Below are positions 1 through 10,069 of a stretch of DNA of 64,000 nucleotides, one piece after another. The notes under the pieces were generated by a model. That model made no database searches. It worked only from the letters and a program-made list of their open reading frames with translations, and was not told the origin of the DNA. This DNA comes from Lujinxingia vulgaris (lineage in GTDB: Bacteria > Myxococcota_A > Bradymonadia > Bradymonadales > Bradymonadaceae). The DNA lies in contig NZ_VOSM01000015.1 in NCBI RefSeq assembly GCF_007997015.1, forward strand, positions 28,326 to 92,325, given 5' to 3'. Positions within the stretch are counted from its first letter, which is position 1. Every line of letters begins with the position of its first letter. The position numbers and the translations under genes were made by a program.

Positions 1-1
1 G

Positions 2-166
2 TGGGCGGTGCGCATGGACGAGCATCTGCAACGGGAGCTCAACAATGTCGACTTTCGCAGTGAGCGGGAGCGCTTTGTGCAGATTAACGAGCAGCTCGAG
101 CAGGTTCGCCAGTTTCGAAAAGCCCTCGACCTGGACGCGAGCTCGCCGAGCTCGGCCTCCGGTTGA
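2..166 (+). CDS. C-terminal fragment of an unidentified protein, possibly DNA primase
   Basis: An open frame enters from the left edge and ends at TGA 164-166, leaving 54 residues. The fragment is charged and helical (RMDEHLQRELNN, RERFVQINEQLEQVRQFRK) and ends in a Ser/Ala-rich tail. Many bacteria have dnaG directly upstream of rpoD, and a helical C-terminus of this type would suit the DnaB-binding end of primase. That identity is inferred from gene order only, since no catalytic motif lies inside the window. About 210 bp separate it from rpoD, so rpoD may have its own promoter. Confidence 0.5.
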   Translation, partial: WAVRMDEHLQRELNNVDFRSERERFVQINEQLEQVRQFRKALDLDASSPSSASG

Positions 167-379
167 AGCACTTCAGTGGCCACCTTAACCACCCTCAAAT
201 CAGGATAAGGCGTTGATAACTTAGCGAAATCCTTTGAGTTCGCCCGGAATAACCATCCTCAAGCGCAGTTTCTTGCCCCGGCCTCCTCGACCATCTAAGA
301 CGTTGGGTGGGGGAGTAAACGCGACGACAGCGCCGACCCGATCCGTCGGTCGAAGTGGCACGTACCAAGGAGAAGTTTG

Positions 380-2182
<1,803 letters not shown>

Positions 2183-2250
2183 GGAGCCGGGGCGATGAGT
2201 CCCGGAAGCGACGACTAAGCAATCGCGCAGTGGCTGCAATCAGCTAAAAA

Positions 2251-2286
2251 AAGACCGCCGGAGAAAGCTCCGGCGGTCTTTTTTTG
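2251..2286. terminator. Bidirectional rho-independent terminator between rpoD and the YceI gene
   Basis: A 13-bp perfect stem (AAGACCGCCGGAG at 2251-2263 pairing with 2268-2280) with loop AAAG is followed by a run of T and preceded by a run of A. It can therefore stop transcription from rpoD on the plus strand and from the convergent YceI-family gene on the minus strand. Confidence 0.93.
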
Positions 2287-2366
2287 TGCTCGCTCGCCAC
2301 CGCCCCTCCTGAGGCGCGGTGTAGGATCGCAGAGTCGGAAGCGGCGGTGGCGAGCAGAAGCAACCT

Positions 2367-2897
2367 TTAGCCGGCTTTGACCGCCTGGACGTTGATCTCG
2401 ATCTCGACGTTCTCGCCGACGAGCACGCCGCCGGCTTCGAGCGCCTGGTTCCACGTCAGGCCGAACTCTTTGCGGTTGATGGAGGTCGAGGCGTTGAAGC
2501 CGATGCGGTCGTTGCCCCACGGGTCGACTGCTTTGCCGAGGAACTCCGCCTCAAGGGTCACCGGTTTGGTGACGTCGCGGATGGTGAGGTTGCCCTCGAT
2601 GAGGATCTTCTTGCCCTCGGTCTTAAAATTGGTGCTCTCGAACTCGAGGGTGGGGAACTGCTCGGCGTCGAAGAAGTCGCCGGAGCGCAGGTGGTTGTCG
2701 CGGTCTTCGTTGGAGGTGTCGATGCTCGCCGCCTGAATCGAGGCAGTGGTCTTGGCGGTGGAAGGGTTCTCCGGATCAAACTCCAGGGTGCCGGTCCAGT
2801 CGGTGAAGCGACCGGTGACCTTGGCAAACATCATATGGCGCACTTTGAAGGTGACGTCGGAGTGGGAGATGTCGAAGTTCCAGGTGGCGTTGGCCAT
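2367..2897 (-). CDS. YceI-family lipocalin-like protein
   Basis: The 176-residue product has the YceI pattern: W-x-F-D-x-x-H-S near the start (TWNFDISHSDVTFKVRHMM), G-x-F-x-x-W-x-G-x-L (GRFTDWTGTLEF), SGDFFDAEQFPTLEFES, GNLTIRDVTKPVTL and GFNASTSINRKEFGL. YceI proteins bind long isoprenoid chains in a lipocalin barrel. The usual N-terminal signal peptide is absent, so this copy is probably cytoplasmic. ATG 2897 is preceded by CAGGAGT about 8 bases upstream, which favours it over longer frames. It is divergent from a LysR-type regulator gene 124 bp away, a common arrangement for a regulator and its target. Confidence 0.9.
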   Translation of the reverse strand: MANATWNFDISHSDVTFKVRHMMFAKVTGRFTDWTGTLEFDPENPSTAKTTASIQAASIDTSNEDRDNHLRSGDFFDAEQFPTLEFESTNFKTEGKKILIEGNLTIRDVTKPVTLEAEFLGKAVDPWGNDRIGFNASTSINRKEFGLTWNQALEAGGVLVGENVEIEINVQAVKAG

Positions 2898-3003
2898 GGT
2901 GTGACTCCTGTTGGGCATTTTTGGAAAGTAACGTCGGGTTGTTGTGCAGCGGGTTCGCTGCGACATCCCCAAGTCTGCGCACAGGCTTTTATCTTTCAAA
3001 TGC

Positions 3004-3023
3004 ATAATGTACGTTACAGTTAT
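3004..3023. promoter_or_regulatory. Candidate LysR operator/promoter dyad in the divergent yceI-lysR spacer
   Basis: ATAATGTACGTTACAGTTAT is an imperfect dyad (ATAA..TTAT outside, TGTA..TACA inside) immediately before the regulator start at 3022. LysR regulators typically bind interrupted dyads of the T-N11-A type in the divergent region they share with their target. The function is inferred from position and symmetry. Confidence 0.4.
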
Positions 3024-3954
3024 GAATAGCATTCATCTAAAAGACGTGGACATGAACCTGCTGGTGGCGCTCGACGTGCTGCTGACGGTGGGCAGTGTCA
3101 GTGAGGCAGCGCGCCAGGTGGGGTTGAGCCAGTCGGCGATGAGCCACACGCTCGGGCGGTTGCGAGAGGTTTTTGGCGATGAGCTGCTGGTGCGCTCGGG
3201 CCGCCAGATGGTGCCCACCGAGAGGGCGCAGGAGCTGGCCGGACCGCTCAAAGAGGCGCTGGAGGCCCTGCAGGTGGCGGTCTCACCACCGGAGCGTTTT
3301 GATCCGGCGAGCAGCGCGCGGGTGTTTAGGCTGGCGACCAATGATTATGCGCAGTTTGTGGTGTTGCCGCCCCTGATCGAGCGATTGGAGCGCGAAGCTC
3401 CGGGCGTTGACCTGCGGGTGCGCGAGCTCGGCGGGAGCTCGCCGGTGGAGAGGTTGGCCACCGGAGCGCTCGATCTGGTGTTGACGCTGGGGCTGCCGGA
3501 GCATGTGCCGCAGACGCTCTATCGCAAAGATCTCTTTCAGCTCGACCTGGTCTCGGTGGTGCGCCAGGGGCATCCGGGGGTGGGGAAGACGCTCGATCTG
3601 GAGACCTACTGCAAGCTCTCGCATATCCTCGTCTCGCCACGGGGCGATGATGAGGGCGTTGTGGATATGACGCTGGCCGAGCACGGACGATCGCGGCGCG
3701 TGGCGGTGGTGGTGCCGCATTTCATGGTGGCGCCGCATCTGGTGGCGGCGACCGACTATGTGCTGACGACCTCGCGTAGCGTGGCGGAGAGTTTTGCGAG
3801 TTTTCTGCCGCTGCGCATCTTCGATCCGCCGGTGGAGCTGGAGCGGGGCACTGTGTCGATGGCCTGGCACCCGCGCACGCACCGCAGTGGGGCGCATAAG
3901 TGGTTGCGGCGCACGATCGAAGAGGTGGCGGTGGCGCAGGGGCTTAGGCGCTGA
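3022..3954 (+). CDS. LysR-type transcriptional regulator
   Basis: The N-terminal winged helix-turn-helix is clear (DMNLLVALDVLLTVGSVSEA, then ARQVGLSQSAMSHTLGRLR and FGDELLVRSGRQMVPTERA). A substrate-binding-like effector domain follows from about residue 95 (FRLATNDYAQFVVLPPLIER). The effector cannot be told from the sequence. ATG 3022 gives 310 residues, the normal LysR length, but has no good Shine-Dalgarno; ATG 3052 is the alternative. It probably controls the divergent YceI-family gene. The 3' end overlaps the convergent peptidase gene by 11 bp. Confidence 0.93.
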   Translation: MNSIHLKDVDMNLLVALDVLLTVGSVSEAARQVGLSQSAMSHTLGRLREVFGDELLVRSGRQMVPTERAQELAGPLKEALEALQVAVSPPERFDPASSARVFRLATNDYAQFVVLPPLIERLEREAPGVDLRVRELGGSSPVERLATGALDLVLTLGLPEHVPQTLYRKDLFQLDLVSVVRQGHPGVGKTLDLETYCKLSHILVSPRGDDEGVVDMTLAEHGRSRRVAVVVPHFMVAPHLVAATDYVLTTSRSVAESFASFLPLRIFDPPVELERGTVSMAWHPRTHRSGAHKWLRRTIEEVAVAQGLRR

Positions 3955-4600
3955 TGCCGCCGTCGAAGAGCGCGATGAAGGACTTTGCCAGCGCGCGGCC
4001 CGTGCGGTGGGCCTGATCGGGGGTGAGCGGGGGGAGGTGGATGAAGATCGCGTCGGCGTGGATGCCGTGGGCGCGGGCGGCCTCGGCGGCGCGCAGGGAG
4101 TGGTAGAGCAGGGCGTTGCAGACGTAGGAGCCGCAGTCCTGGCTGAGCTTGCTCGGGGGAAGATCGTCGGTGCGCAGGTGCTCGTAACACGTTTGAAGTT
4201 CGGCCAGAGGCAGGTGGGTGTGGCGGTGAGGAAGATCGCCGGTGAGGAGCGGTTGTTCGGGCGGAAGCGCGGGGTTGAGGGGGCGCTCGGCGTTGTCGGG
4301 GATGTGGTCGCGGCGGTTGAGTGCGCGCTCCTCAAAAGCGAGATGATCGCGGCGCGCGGCCAGGCCCAGGTGCACGAAGATGACGCGTGAGCCGGGGGCG
4401 GTCGCCCGCGATTCCAGGTGGGCGCGGGCAAATTGCGCGGCGCTGGTGTAGGTCACTGAGAGCAGGTGGGCGCGCGCGCTTCGCGAGTCGAGGGTGTCTG
4501 CCAGGTTTCTGGCGGCATGCCAGGAAGGGTTGTAGGCGTGGTCGCCAAAGGGCTCAAAGCCCGTGATGACAAAGTGGATGGGAGAGGTTTGAGAGGTCAT
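3944..4600 (-). CDS. Pyroglutamyl-peptidase-like cysteine peptidase (family C15)
   Basis: Family C15 enzymes remove N-terminal pyroglutamate from peptides in the cytoplasm. The 218-residue product shows ITGFEPFGDHAYNPSW near the N-terminus, HLGLAARRDHLAFEERALN (with the probable catalytic Glu), DCGSYVCNALLYHSL (with the nucleophilic Cys) and FIHLP (with the catalytic His). The triad is therefore complete, although the motifs are divergent (LGLAARRD where LGQAGGR is usual), so the substrate may differ. ATG 4600 has GGAG six bases upstream; GTG 4601 is less well placed. The stop overlaps the end of the LysR gene tail to tail. Confidence 0.82.
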   Translation of the reverse strand: MTSQTSPIHFVITGFEPFGDHAYNPSWHAARNLADTLDSRSARAHLLSVTYTSAAQFARAHLESRATAPGSRVIFVHLGLAARRDHLAFEERALNRRDHIPDNAERPLNPALPPEQPLLTGDLPHRHTHLPLAELQTCYEHLRTDDLPPSKLSQDCGSYVCNALLYHSLRAAEAARAHGIHADAIFIHLPPLTPDQAHRTGRALAKSFIALFDGGISA

Positions 4601-4614
4601 CACGGGCTCCGGGC

Positions 4615-6303
4615 TTAGTCGGTGTCTCGCGAGAGGTCGGTGTCGGAAGGTCCAATAACGGCGGCGTCTTCGTCGGCATCGCTGGCGTCGATGTCGGCGT
4701 CGGGTCCGACGTCGGCGTCGGTGTCGCCCTCATCGATGGGCTCATCGTCGAAGGGGTCCTGGCCGCAGAGTTGGGGGACAAACTCGAGCATCTCGTTGAG
4801 GATGACGCCGGCCTCCGGGAGGCGGTTGGAGTCGAAGCACCACAGGGCGATGGGGCTGGCCTGAGGATCACCCTTCTCGTCGAAGTTCAGCGGGCCGGAG
4901 GCGCCGCGGAAGTTGATGGAGCCACCGCCGCGCAGGGTGTTGATGGCGCTCTGCGCCTGGCTTTGCCCCGGGTCGACGGTGTTGCCGGAGCTCAGACGTT
5001 TCATGCCCTCGGCGATCTCGGGGCCGGTGAAACCTTCGCCGGCCGCGCCCAGCGCCACCACGTAGAGGGCGTCGAAGGCGTTGGCGACAAACTGGAAGTC
5101 GTTGGGATCGCGGTTGTACTCCGAGAGGTACTTGAGGCGGAAGCTGATGTAGGGGGCATAGTCGGCCGCGCCGATGTTTTGCGGGGCGGTGCCCCAGATG
5201 CGTCCCTGCAGGGATTCGGGGGCGGCCTGGGCCTGGTCGGTGTTGCGGGCGGCATCGACGAAGACGTAGAGGGGCGAGCCGCTTAAGCCTTCGTCGAGGG
5301 CGGCGGCGATCTCCCAGGCCTCGGAGGAGCCGAGGATCACGACCACATCGGGCTCACCCGTGGAGGCGGCATCGGCGATGACTTCGCCGACGGTGTCGAA
5401 GTAGTCGTCGCCGGTCTGACCGGCGCTGGCGTTGGCGTAGCTGTAGGGGGCAAAGCGAGAGTTGTCGCCGCCGGTGATCTCGGCGGGAAGTTGCGCGATG
5501 AGCGCGCTCTGCAGCCCGTCGGCGTAGGTGTCGTCGCGGCGGGTGAGGAGGGCGAGTTTGGGGGCCTCGGCCTCGACGACGTCTGCGAGCATGTAGGTGA
5601 GAAGTTCGCCAAGCGCGATGCCCTGGATGACGTCGGAGGCGGCGGTGCGCCAGACGAGGTCGTTGTCGCTGAGCCCGCTGATGGTGGCGGCGGTGGCCGA
5701 GGGGCTGATGAGCACGACTTCGTTGTCGATGGTCAGGCTGGTGGCGATGTCGATGGTCTGGCTGGAGTAGTCCGGGCCGATGATGGCTTCAACGCCGGCT
5801 TCTTCGACCAGGTGGCGAGCGCCGGCCAGGGCTTCGTCGTCGAGGCCCTGGGTGTCGCAGACGATCAGGCCGACGGGGCGGTTGAGCACGCCGCCGATGC
5901 CGTTGAAGTCGTTTTGCGCCAGTCGAATCGCGTTGAGCAGCGGGCGGCCAAAGCCCTCTTCGGGGCCGGAGAGGGGCAGGAGCACGCCGAGGTTAAAGGC
6001 GTTTTCGGCGGCGATGTTGCCGTAGCTCAGCTCGCAGGGCGGAGCGAGCAGTCCGCTGCCGGAGACGCACTGGTCATCTTCGCCGCAGAGCTGGCCTTCG
6101 GGGCAGGGGGTGTCGTCCGAGCAGGTCGCTGCGGCGCCATCTGTGCAGATGTTATCGGCGGTGCAGGTGCCCACGGAGCAGTCTGCATCGGACTGGCAGG
6201 TCTCGGTCTCAATGAGCAGGCTGCACCCGCCGGAGGAGAGCGCGCCGAAGAGCAGCGCGGTGGCCAGTGCGGACGATCCTATAAGCCGGTGCAGCAGGTT
6301 CAT
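4615..6303 (-). CDS. Type-1 periplasmic-binding (branched-chain amino-acid receptor-like) lipoprotein
   Basis: The 562-residue product starts with a lipoprotein signal ending SSGGC. A Cys-rich segment at about residues 27-90 follows, with repeated D-x-D/P-C...C motifs (SDADCSVGTC, DDTPCPEGQLC). A Leu/Ile/Val-binding-protein-like fold then runs from about 100 (NLGVLLPLSGPEEGFGRPLL, GPDYSSQTIDIATSL, SPSATAATISGLSDNDLVWR). The C-terminus is an Asp-rich tail of about 50 residues. The family normally feeds amino acids to an ABC permease, but no permease or ATPase gene is near. It is followed on the same strand by a paralogue of the same design. The ligand is unknown; a sensory or scavenging role is possible. 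Confidence 0.85.
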   Translation of the reverse strand: MNLLHRLIGSSALATALLFGALSSGGCSLLIETETCQSDADCSVGTCTADNICTDGAAATCSDDTPCPEGQLCGEDDQCVSGSGLLAPPCELSYGNIAAENAFNLGVLLPLSGPEEGFGRPLLNAIRLAQNDFNGIGGVLNRPVGLIVCDTQGLDDEALAGARHLVEEAGVEAIIGPDYSSQTIDIATSLTIDNEVVLISPSATAATISGLSDNDLVWRTAASDVIQGIALGELLTYMLADVVEAEAPKLALLTRRDDTYADGLQSALIAQLPAEITGGDNSRFAPYSYANASAGQTGDDYFDTVGEVIADAASTGEPDVVVILGSSEAWEIAAALDEGLSGSPLYVFVDAARNTDQAQAAPESLQGRIWGTAPQNIGAADYAPYISFRLKYLSEYNRDPNDFQFVANAFDALYVVALGAAGEGFTGPEIAEGMKRLSSGNTVDPGQSQAQSAINTLRGGGSINFRGASGPLNFDEKGDPQASPIALWCFDSNRLPEAGVILNEMLEFVPQLCGQDPFDDEPIDEGDTDADVGPDADIDASDADEDAAVIGPSDTDLSRDTD

Positions 6304-6343
6304 CGAGGGTGCCTCAACAGGGCGCGGGCCGGGCCATTAAGGC

Positions 6344-7828
6344 TCAGCCTTCGGGTTCGGAGCAGGTCAGGGGCGTAAACTCTCGGGATTCCGAGTAGAT
6401 CTCGCCCTCTTCAGGAACGGAAGCGTCTTGGAAACACCATAGCGAGATCGGCGTGGGTTGTGGATCGCCATTTTCATCAAAGAACATCGGACCGCTGGCG
6501 CCCAGGTAGGTGACCGAGCCGCCCTCGAGCAGGGTGTTGACGGCCTGCTGGGCCTCGGCGGCGCGCGGGGTGATCTCGGGGCCCTGGCTTAAGCGGCGCA
6601 GACCTTGAGCGAGCTCGGGGCCGGTGAAGCCTTCGGCGGCGGCGGCGAAGGCCAGGGCGTAGACGGCGTCGAAGGCGTTGGCGACAAACTGGTATTTGTC
6701 GGGGTTTTCGCCGAGCAGAGGTTCGAACTGAAGCCTGAAGTTCAGGTAAGGCTGGTAGCCGGCATCCCCGACGTTGCGCGGGCCGGTGCCCCAGATGCGA
6801 CCTTCAAGCGAGGGGTCAGCCTGGCCGGCGAGCTGGGCGTTCTTCATGGCGTCGACGCCGAAGTAGAGGGGTTGGTTCTCCAGCGCGATCTCAAAGTAGG
6901 AGATCAGCTCCCAGGCCTCGGCGCTGCCGAAGATGGCGACGACATCGGGCGGGGTGCTCTGGCTGGCGACTGCGGCGACATCGCCGGTGTAATCGACGGG
7001 CTCGCCGACGCCGGAGTTGGTGTAGTTGTCGACGGTGAAACGATCTTCGCCGCCGGAGGTGATGGCGGTGGGCAGCATGGGGATGATGGTCTCACTCAAC
7101 CCCTCAGCGTAGCTGTCGTCGCGGCGGACCATGATGGCGAGTTTGGGCTCGGTGATGCCGGCGTCGGGGAGCGTCGTCTCCAGGGTGTGGGAGAGGAGCT
7201 CGGCGAAGGCCTCGGCCTGAAACTCGTCGTTGGGGGCGGTGCGGAAGACCAGATCGTTGTCGGCCAGACCGCTGATGGTCTGGGCGGTGGCCGACGGGCT
7301 CATGATCAGCACATCGTTGGGGACGGTGATGTCCTGGCTGATGCTGATGGTCTGGCTGGAGTTAAAGCCGATGATGGCGCTGACCTCGGCGTTGTCGACA
7401 AGGTGCTCGGCAGCCTGGCGCGCGGTGGCGTTGCTGCCGGCGGTGTCGCAGACGACCAGCCCGATGGGGCGGCCGGCGATGCCGCCAAAGCCGTTGATGT
7501 TGTTGGTCGCCAGCAGGATCGACTCGAGCATCGGGGTGCCAAAGCCCGCGCCGCTGCCGGAGAGTTGCAGGACGACGCCCATCAGGAAGGGATCGTCGTG
7601 TTCGGTGTCGCCTTCGAGGCGCTGGCAGGGGCCGCCGGTGAGCTGGCGGCCCTGGTCTTCACCCGGGGCGGCGCACAAGCCGTCGGCCGAGCAGATCTGG
7701 TCGCCGGCGCAGTCGGTGTCTGAGGTGCACTGGTCCAGGTCCAGGGTGAGGCTGCAGCCGGAGCTGATGGCGAGTGCGGCGACGATAGGAAGAGCGAGGA
7801 GTGATTTCATCGAAGCGGGGGCGCCCAT
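6344..7828 (-). CDS. Paralogous type-1 periplasmic-binding lipoprotein
   Basis: The 494-residue product shares the layout of its neighbour: lipoprotein signal (LPIVAALAISSGC), a shorter Cys-rich stretch (CTSDTDCAGDQICSADGLC) and a periplasmic-binding fold (MGVVLQLSGSGAGFGTPMLE, IIGFNSSQTISISQDITV, SPSATAQTISGLADNDLVFR). It lacks the long Asp-rich tail. ATG 7828 is chosen because GAGGA lies about 5 bases upstream; Met 7810 has no such site. The two genes are 40 bp apart and look like a tandem duplication with later divergence. The divergent small membrane-protein gene starts about 180 bp away. Confidence 0.85.
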   Translation of the reverse strand: MGAPASMKSLLALPIVAALAISSGCSLTLDLDQCTSDTDCAGDQICSADGLCAAPGEDQGRQLTGGPCQRLEGDTEHDDPFLMGVVLQLSGSGAGFGTPMLESILLATNNINGFGGIAGRPIGLVVCDTAGSNATARQAAEHLVDNAEVSAIIGFNSSQTISISQDITVPNDVLIMSPSATAQTISGLADNDLVFRTAPNDEFQAEAFAELLSHTLETTLPDAGITEPKLAIMVRRDDSYAEGLSETIIPMLPTAITSGGEDRFTVDNYTNSGVGEPVDYTGDVAAVASQSTPPDVVAIFGSAEAWELISYFEIALENQPLYFGVDAMKNAQLAGQADPSLEGRIWGTGPRNVGDAGYQPYLNFRLQFEPLLGENPDKYQFVANAFDAVYALAFAAAAEGFTGPELAQGLRRLSQGPEITPRAAEAQQAVNTLLEGGSVTYLGASGPMFFDENGDPQPTPISLWCFQDASVPEEGEIYSESREFTPLTCSEPEG

Positions 7829-8004
7829 AAAGTCCTCAAACAAGAGCAGTGGGGGAGGGGCGAAGACGTACAGGTTTTTACCGTATTGGTGGCGGTGGGC
7901 CAAGCGCGGGTGGTAGGGAAGGCGAACGTTGGTCGAGTGGTTGAGGTCAGCGAGAAGATCGCGCGGTGTCTGGGCGATCGAGGTTCTGGCAGAAGGGAGA
8001 AGGT

Positions 8005-8355
8005 GTGAACGACGAGCTTGATTCATTCGATCGGGTGATGCGCTGGAGGGTGCGTCTGAGCGCGGTGGGCTACGCGCTCTTTGTGGCGGTGGGGCTGGCG
8101 GGGAGCTGGGCGGGGTGGTTGCAGGAGAACCCGACGCCGGCGGTGGTGTTGCTGGTGGGCTCCTTTCTGGCGTGGCCGCAGCGGGCGCTGCCGCGTTATT
8201 ATAAAATCGATGAAGAGGTTGCCGGGGCGGAGCAGCTTCAGGCCGAGCGCGCGCGGCTCGACCGGCGGCTTCGGGCGATCCGCGGTTTGTATTTTCTGGG
8301 GGCGGTGGTGGTGCTCCTGGTGGTGCCCTGGGCGATGGGTACGAGCCCGATCTGA
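8005..8355 (+). CDS. Small two-helix membrane protein of unknown function
   Basis: A 116-residue product with two hydrophobic segments (VGYALFVAVGLAGSWAGW at about 17-34 and FLGAVVVLLVVPWAM near the C-terminus) and a short hydrophobic stretch between (AVVLLVGSFLAWP). A charged helical part (AEQLQAERARLDRRLRAIR) precedes the last helix. GTG 8005 is preceded by a purine-rich AGAAGG; an in-frame ATG at 7966 is possible but would reach further into the divergent promoter region. The gene lies 81 bp before the tandem-DsbA gene and probably shares its transcript. I do not recognise a family. Confidence 0.65.
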   Translation: MNDELDSFDRVMRWRVRLSAVGYALFVAVGLAGSWAGWLQENPTPAVVLLVGSFLAWPQRALPRYYKIDEEVAGAEQLQAERARLDRRLRAIRGLYFLGAVVVLLVVPWAMGTSPI

Positions 8356-8436
8356 AGATGGGGCGACGATGTGATGTGTGGGATGGAAGTGATGATGGGT
8401 GATGACGATCAGGCTCGGGTGAGCAGGGAGCGCAGG

Positions 8437-9930
8437 ATGCGGCGGATGACGTGGATGAAGATGCAGGGGCTGGGCGCGCTGGTGGTAGGGACGATGGCGC
8501 TGGGAGTGGGGTGCGCGTCCGGTGGCGAGGCGACGAAGGCGCTGAGTGCGGAGCAGTGTGTCAGTGAAGAGGGGCAGCGTTTTTTGACCTACTGCGCCTC
8601 CCCGCAGGCGGCCGAGCAGGCGCGGCGCTACGAGGTGATGGAGCGGGCGCGGGCGGCCGGGGAGTCGGTCGATGCGATGATTCCGCTGCCGACCGAAGGG
8701 GCGCCGGTGTGGGGGGAGGCCGATGCCCCGGTGACGGTGCAGGTCTTTGCCGATCTTCGATGCGGGTATTGTGCGCGAGGGCACCAGACGCTCAAGGCGA
8801 TGATGGAGGCGCGGGAGGGCGTGCGGGTGCTCTACCGCTTCTGGCCCCTGAGCGACGATGCGGAGCTGGAGGGGGCGCATCGCGCGCTTGTGTCGGCCCA
8901 GGCGCAGGGGAAGTTCTGGGAGTACCTGGAGAAGATCTATGAAGCTCAAGGGGAGTTCGGAGAGCGCAGGCTCGAGGCGATGGCCACCGAGGTGGGGCTG
9001 GATGTGGCGCGCTGGCGAGAGGATCGCGACAGCGCGTACACCGAGCAGGTGATCGCCCGGGATCGCGCCATTGGCGAGCGGGTGGGGGTGCAGGGCACGC
9101 CGACCTATTTTGTAAACGGGGTGCGGGTGGTCGGGGCGGTGGAGCCTGCGGAGTGGATGGCCGTGGTCGATGGCGAGTTGGAGGCGGCCGAAGCGTTGCT
9201 GGATGCCGGGGTGGCGGCCGAGGCGGTGAGTTGGCGTCGCACTCTGGAGAATTATCAGCCGGTGAACTGGCAGGAGGTCGCCGAGGTTGAAGAGGAGGCC
9301 GTCGCGGAGGGCTTTGAGGTCGCGTACATTCCGGTTGGCGAGTCGGCGGTGAAGGGGGCGTCGGCGGAGGATGCGCGGGTGACGGTGGTGGTGTTTTCGG
9401 ACTTTCAGTGCGGCTTCTGCGAGCGCGCGCGCCACACCTGGGATGCGCTGGTGGAGCGTTACGGGGAGCAGGGCTTGAGGCTTGTCTACAAGCATTATCC
9501 GCTGCCGAGCCACACGCGCGCCGCCCACGCTGCAGCGGCCTCGGTGGTGGTGGAAGATGGCGGCGATTTTTGGAAGATGCACGACCTGCTCTTTGAGGCC
9601 GATGGTGATCTGAGCGACGCGCGCCTGGAGGCGATGGCGCGTCAGGCCGGCTATGAGGGCGACGATCTTTACGAGCGGATGCGCAGCGATGCGGTCACCG
9701 CGCGGATTCAGGCCGACGTGGAGGCAGGCTACAACGCCGGCGTTCAGGGCACTCCGACCTTTTTCATCAACGGCATCAAACTCGCCGGGGCCTGGGAGGT
9801 CGATGAGCTGGCGCCGCTGATCGAGGATCAGCTTGAGCTTGCCGGAGTGCTCGCGGAGCTGGCCGAAGCTGAAGGTGAAGAGCTTTACCGGGCGCTGGTG
9901 GAGGTCAATCAGGAGCCGCCGGAGCGCTAA
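8437..9930 (+). CDS. Tandem DsbA-like (thioredoxin-fold) lipoprotein with two CXXC sites
   Basis: The product, about 497 residues, has a lipoprotein signal (LVVGTMALGVGC) and two complete DsbA/thioredoxin_4 domains. The first has FADLRCGYCARGH and the cis-Pro loop VQGTPTYFVNG; the second has FSDFQCGFCERARH and VQGTPTFFING. DsbA-type domains oxidise or isomerise disulfides in exported proteins, so two active sites on one lipid anchor is unusual. ATG 8437 is preceded by GGGAG with 6-base spacing; upstream starts from 8371 would add an Arg/Met-rich extension. The next gene encodes a Cys-rich exported RCC1 protein, a plausible client. A hairpin terminator follows the gene. Confidence 0.88.
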   Translation: MRRMTWMKMQGLGALVVGTMALGVGCASGGEATKALSAEQCVSEEGQRFLTYCASPQAAEQARRYEVMERARAAGESVDAMIPLPTEGAPVWGEADAPVTVQVFADLRCGYCARGHQTLKAMMEAREGVRVLYRFWPLSDDAELEGAHRALVSAQAQGKFWEYLEKIYEAQGEFGERRLEAMATEVGLDVARWREDRDSAYTEQVIARDRAIGERVGVQGTPTYFVNGVRVVGAVEPAEWMAVVDGELEAAEALLDAGVAAEAVSWRRTLENYQPVNWQEVAEVEEEAVAEGFEVAYIPVGESAVKGASAEDARVTVVVFSDFQCGFCERARHTWDALVERYGEQGLRLVYKHYPLPSHTRAAHAAAASVVVEDGGDFWKMHDLLFEADGDLSDARLEAMARQAGYEGDDLYERMRSDAVTARIQADVEAGYNAGVQGTPTFFINGIKLAGAWEVDELAPLIEDQLELAGVLAELAEAEGEELYRALVEVNQEPPER

Positions 9931-9941
9931 CCTACGGCTGT

Positions 9942-9967
9942 GCCCCCGAGGGGTTGGCGGGGGCTTT
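9942..9967 (+). terminator. Hairpin terminator after the tandem-DsbA gene
   Basis: GCCCCCG (9942-9948) pairs with CGGGGGC (9958-9964), followed only by TTT. The stem is short and G+C-rich and the T-run is weak, so termination may be partial. Confidence 0.55.
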
Positions 9968-10069
9968 GCGGCTGTGTTAATTTGGGCGCATTGAAGTGAC
10001 ATAACTGGAGGGCGCGCGACGACGTTGAGGCTGTAGACGCGCTGGATCACGCTTTAAGAGAGGTGAGCC

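Noticed and set aside
8023..10050. 675-codon minus-strand frame opposite the DsbA gene
   Set aside because: An Arg/His/Pro-rich product with no signal or domain, typical of an antisense shadow in G+C-rich DNA.
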